DNA of 64,000 nt, taken from positions 62,001-126,000 of the forward strand of contig NZ_JAUCZH010000008.1 of the NCBI RefSeq assembly GCF_030373185.1, given 5' to 3'. Both the position numbers and the translations under genes were made by a program. The notes beneath the pieces are model-generated. The model made no database searches and was not told where the DNA came from. It saw only the letters and a program-made list of their open reading frames with translations. Each line of letters opens with the position of its first letter. Within the stretch, counting starts at the first letter, position 1. Of the stretch, positions 62,375 to 64,000 are shown one piece after another. The DNA comes from Tabrizicola sp. (GTDB taxonomy: Bacteria; Pseudomonadota; Alphaproteobacteria; Rhodobacterales; Rhodobacteraceae).

Positions 62375-64000
62375 ATGACCGACTTCACCATGACCGCCGA
62401 CGCAGACGGTGTCGCGACAATCACCTGGGACGTGAAGCAGAAGTCCATGAATGTCATGTCGACCGAGGCCTTTGCGCTGTTGTCGGACCTGATCGACGCG
62501 GCGTTGGCTGATGTGGCGGTCAAGGGCATCATCCTGACCTCGGCCAAGAAGGATTTCGCCGGGGGGATGGATCTCAATGTCATCGCCCGGATGCGGGCGG
62601 GGGGGGCGCAGGCGATCTTTGATGGCGTGATGCAGATGCACCATGTGCTGCGCAAGATCGAGCGCGCGGGGATGGACCCGAAGACACTGAAAGGCGGCAA
62701 GCCGATTGTAGCGGCCTTGCCCGGCACCGCGCTGGGCATCGGGCTCGAACTGCCGCTGTCTTGCCACCGCATCATCGCCGCCGATAACCCCAAGGCGAAG
62801 ATCGGCCTGCCCGAGATCATGGTCGGCATCTTCCCCGGCGCGGGCGGCACGACGCGGCTGTCGCGCAAGCTGGGCGCGATGATGGCGGCGCCCTTCCTTC
62901 TGGAAGGCAAGCTGGTCGATCCGAAAGCCGCCAAGGCCGCTGGCCTGATTGACGAGGTCGTCGCCCCCGAAGACCTGCTGTCCCGGGCAAAGGAATGGGT
63001 GCTGTCGGCCACCGACGCCGATCTGGTGAAGCCGTGGGATGCCAAGGGCTACAAGATGCCCGGCGGCGCGCCCTATCATCCGGCGGGCTTCATGACCTTT
63101 GTCGGTGCCAGTGCCATGGTCCACGGCAAGACGATGGGCGTCTATCCGGCGGCCAAGGCCCTGCTTGCCGCCGTTTATGAAGGCGCGCTGGTGCCATTTG
63201 ATACCGCGCTGAAGATCGAGGCGCGGCACTTCACCTCTGTCCTGATGAACCCGTCCTCCGCCGCGATGATCCGCAGCCTGTTCATCAACAAGGAAGCGTT
63301 GGAGAAGGGCGCGAACCGCCCGGATGCGCCCGACCAGTCGGTGAAGAAACTTGGCGTGATCGGGGCGGGCATGATGGGCGCGGGGATCGCCTATGTGGCG
63401 GCCAATGCCGGGATCGAGGTCGTATTGATCGACGCGGCGCAGGACGCGGCGGATCGGGGGAAGGCCCACTCTGAAACCCTGCTCGACAAGGGGATGAAGC
63501 GCGGCAAGGTGACGGCGGACAAGAAGGCCGAGGTTCTGGCCCGGATCACCGCCACCACCGACTATGCGGCGCTGCACGGTGCCGACCTGATCGTGGAAGC
63601 CGTGTTCGAGGATCCGAAGATCAAGGCCGAGGTCACCCGCAAGGTCGAAGCGGTCACCGGCGCGGACTGCATCTATGCCACCAACACCTCGACCCTGCCG
63701 ATCTCGGGTCTTGCCGGGGCATCGTCCCGCCCGGAGCAGTTCATCGGGATCCACTTCTTCAGCCCGGTCGACAAGATGATGCTGGTCGAAATCATCAAGG
63801 GCGAAAAGACCGGGGCGGTTGCGGTGGCCAAGGCGCTGGATTTCGTTCGCCAGATCCGCAAGACGCCCATCGTCGTCAACGATGCGCGGTTCTTCTATGC
63901 CAACCGCTGCATCATCCCCTACATCAACGAAGGCATCCGCATGGTGGCCGAAGGGGTGGAACCGGCGCTGGTGGAAAACGCGGCCAAGCTTGTGGGCATG
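62375..64000 (+). CDS. fadJ: Fatty-acid oxidation complex, FadJ-like 3-hydroxyacyl-CoA dehydrogenase/enoyl-CoA hydratase (partial)
   Basis: The first 542 residues of a bifunctional enzyme; the 3' end lies beyond the window. N-terminal crotonase domain with ECH glutamates in LGIGLELPLS and GLPEIMVGIFPGAGGTTRLS; the NAD-binding 3-hydroxyacyl-CoA dehydrogenase domain begins about residue 325 with KKLGVIGAGMMGAGIAYVAA and has the FIGIHFFSPVDKMMLVEII segment. Start ATG at 62375 has AAGGAG eight bases upstream. It completes the beta-oxidation set with acyl-CoA dehydrogenase and thiolase upstream. Confidence 0.94.
   Translation, partial: MTDFTMTADADGVATITWDVKQKSMNVMSTEAFALLSDLIDAALADVAVKGIILTSAKKDFAGGMDLNVIARMRAGGAQAIFDGVMQMHHVLRKIERAGMDPKTLKGGKPIVAALPGTALGIGLELPLSCHRIIAADNPKAKIGLPEIMVGIFPGAGGTTRLSRKLGAMMAAPFLLEGKLVDPKAAKAAGLIDEVVAPEDLLSRAKEWVLSATDADLVKPWDAKGYKMPGGAPYHPAGFMTFVGASAMVHGKTMGVYPAAKALLAAVYEGALVPFDTALKIEARHFTSVLMNPSSAAMIRSLFINKEALEKGANRPDAPDQSVKKLGVIGAGMMGAGIAYVAANAGIEVVLIDAAQDAADRGKAHSETLLDKGMKRGKVTADKKAEVLARITATTDYAALHGADLIVEAVFEDPKIKAEVTRKVEAVTGADCIYATNTSTLPISGLAGASSRPEQFIGIHFFSPVDKMMLVEIIKGEKTGAVAVAKALDFVRQIRKTPIVVNDARFFYANRCIIPYINEGIRMVAEGVEPALVENAAKLVGM

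Overview
The window is a GC-rich, gene-dense chromosomal segment from an alphaproteobacterium, most likely of the Rhodobacteraceae (Rhodobacter/Gemmobacter/Tabrizicola-like). The support is the set of typical neighbours: dapD/dapE with lineage-specific small proteins, an IalB-family protein, a DUF2794 protein, an Nfu-tsaB-rimI run, a MerR/acyl-CoA dehydrogenase/GST/thiolase/FadJ beta-oxidation cluster, and De Ley-Doudoroff galactose catabolism. No rRNA, tRNA, insertion sequence, prophage or CRISPR array was seen. Many genes are linked by 4-base ATGA overlaps.

Layout. 1-9 kb: RNase R, the lysine/diaminopimelate genes dapD and dapE with a small unknown protein and a GNAT acetyltransferase, a LOG-family protein, an AlkZ/YcaQ-type DNA glycosylase and a Kef/YbaL-type antiporter without its usual C-terminal RCK domain. 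9-20 kb: rlmN, ialB, a ReAV-type asparaginase, DUF2794, an NlpC/P60 peptidase coupled to an M17 aminopeptidase, an HPt-like protein without the phospho-acceptor histidine, beta-carbonic anhydrase, two MFS transporters and asd.

20-34 kb is a galactoside/glucoside island. A minus-strand operon runs binding protein, two permeases, GH36 alpha-galactosidase, SDR sugar dehydrogenase, KDGal kinase, KDPGal aldolase, lactonase and GH42 beta-galactosidase. Divergent from it lie an IclR regulator and the ATPase of the same transporter. A GH13 alpha-glucosidase sits at the far end. Together these would import alpha- and beta-galactosides, hydrolyse them and oxidise galactose to pyruvate and glyceraldehyde-3-phosphate; the galactonate dehydratase step is not encoded here. 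A sigma70-like promoter with two direct repeats 21 bp apart lies in the divergent region.

34-48 kb: trxB divergent from an Lrp-type regulator with a palindrome between them; lgt, a COG1565 methyltransferase and pgeF; ubiK; a TauE-type exporter coupled to a TIGR02186 protein; a BMP-type nucleoside ABC transporter with purine nucleoside phosphorylase; and nfu, tsaB and rimI. 48-55 kb: a probable bacterial eRF1-like (baeRF) protein, a 51-codon small ORF, eptA-dgkA, a universal stress protein, and two PaaI thioesterases coupled to a MATE exporter.

55-64 kb: two MerR regulators with ACGT-type palindromes, then acyl-CoA dehydrogenase, a small protein, GST, thiolase and the start of fadJ (cut by the window end). 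Between thiolase and fadJ lies an unusual four-gene cassette, NTF2-like, cupin, cupin, NTF2-like. A family of hairpin-plus-tail repeats occurs six times, mostly at gene 3' ends. All functions are inferred from motifs and recall of protein families; no database search was run.
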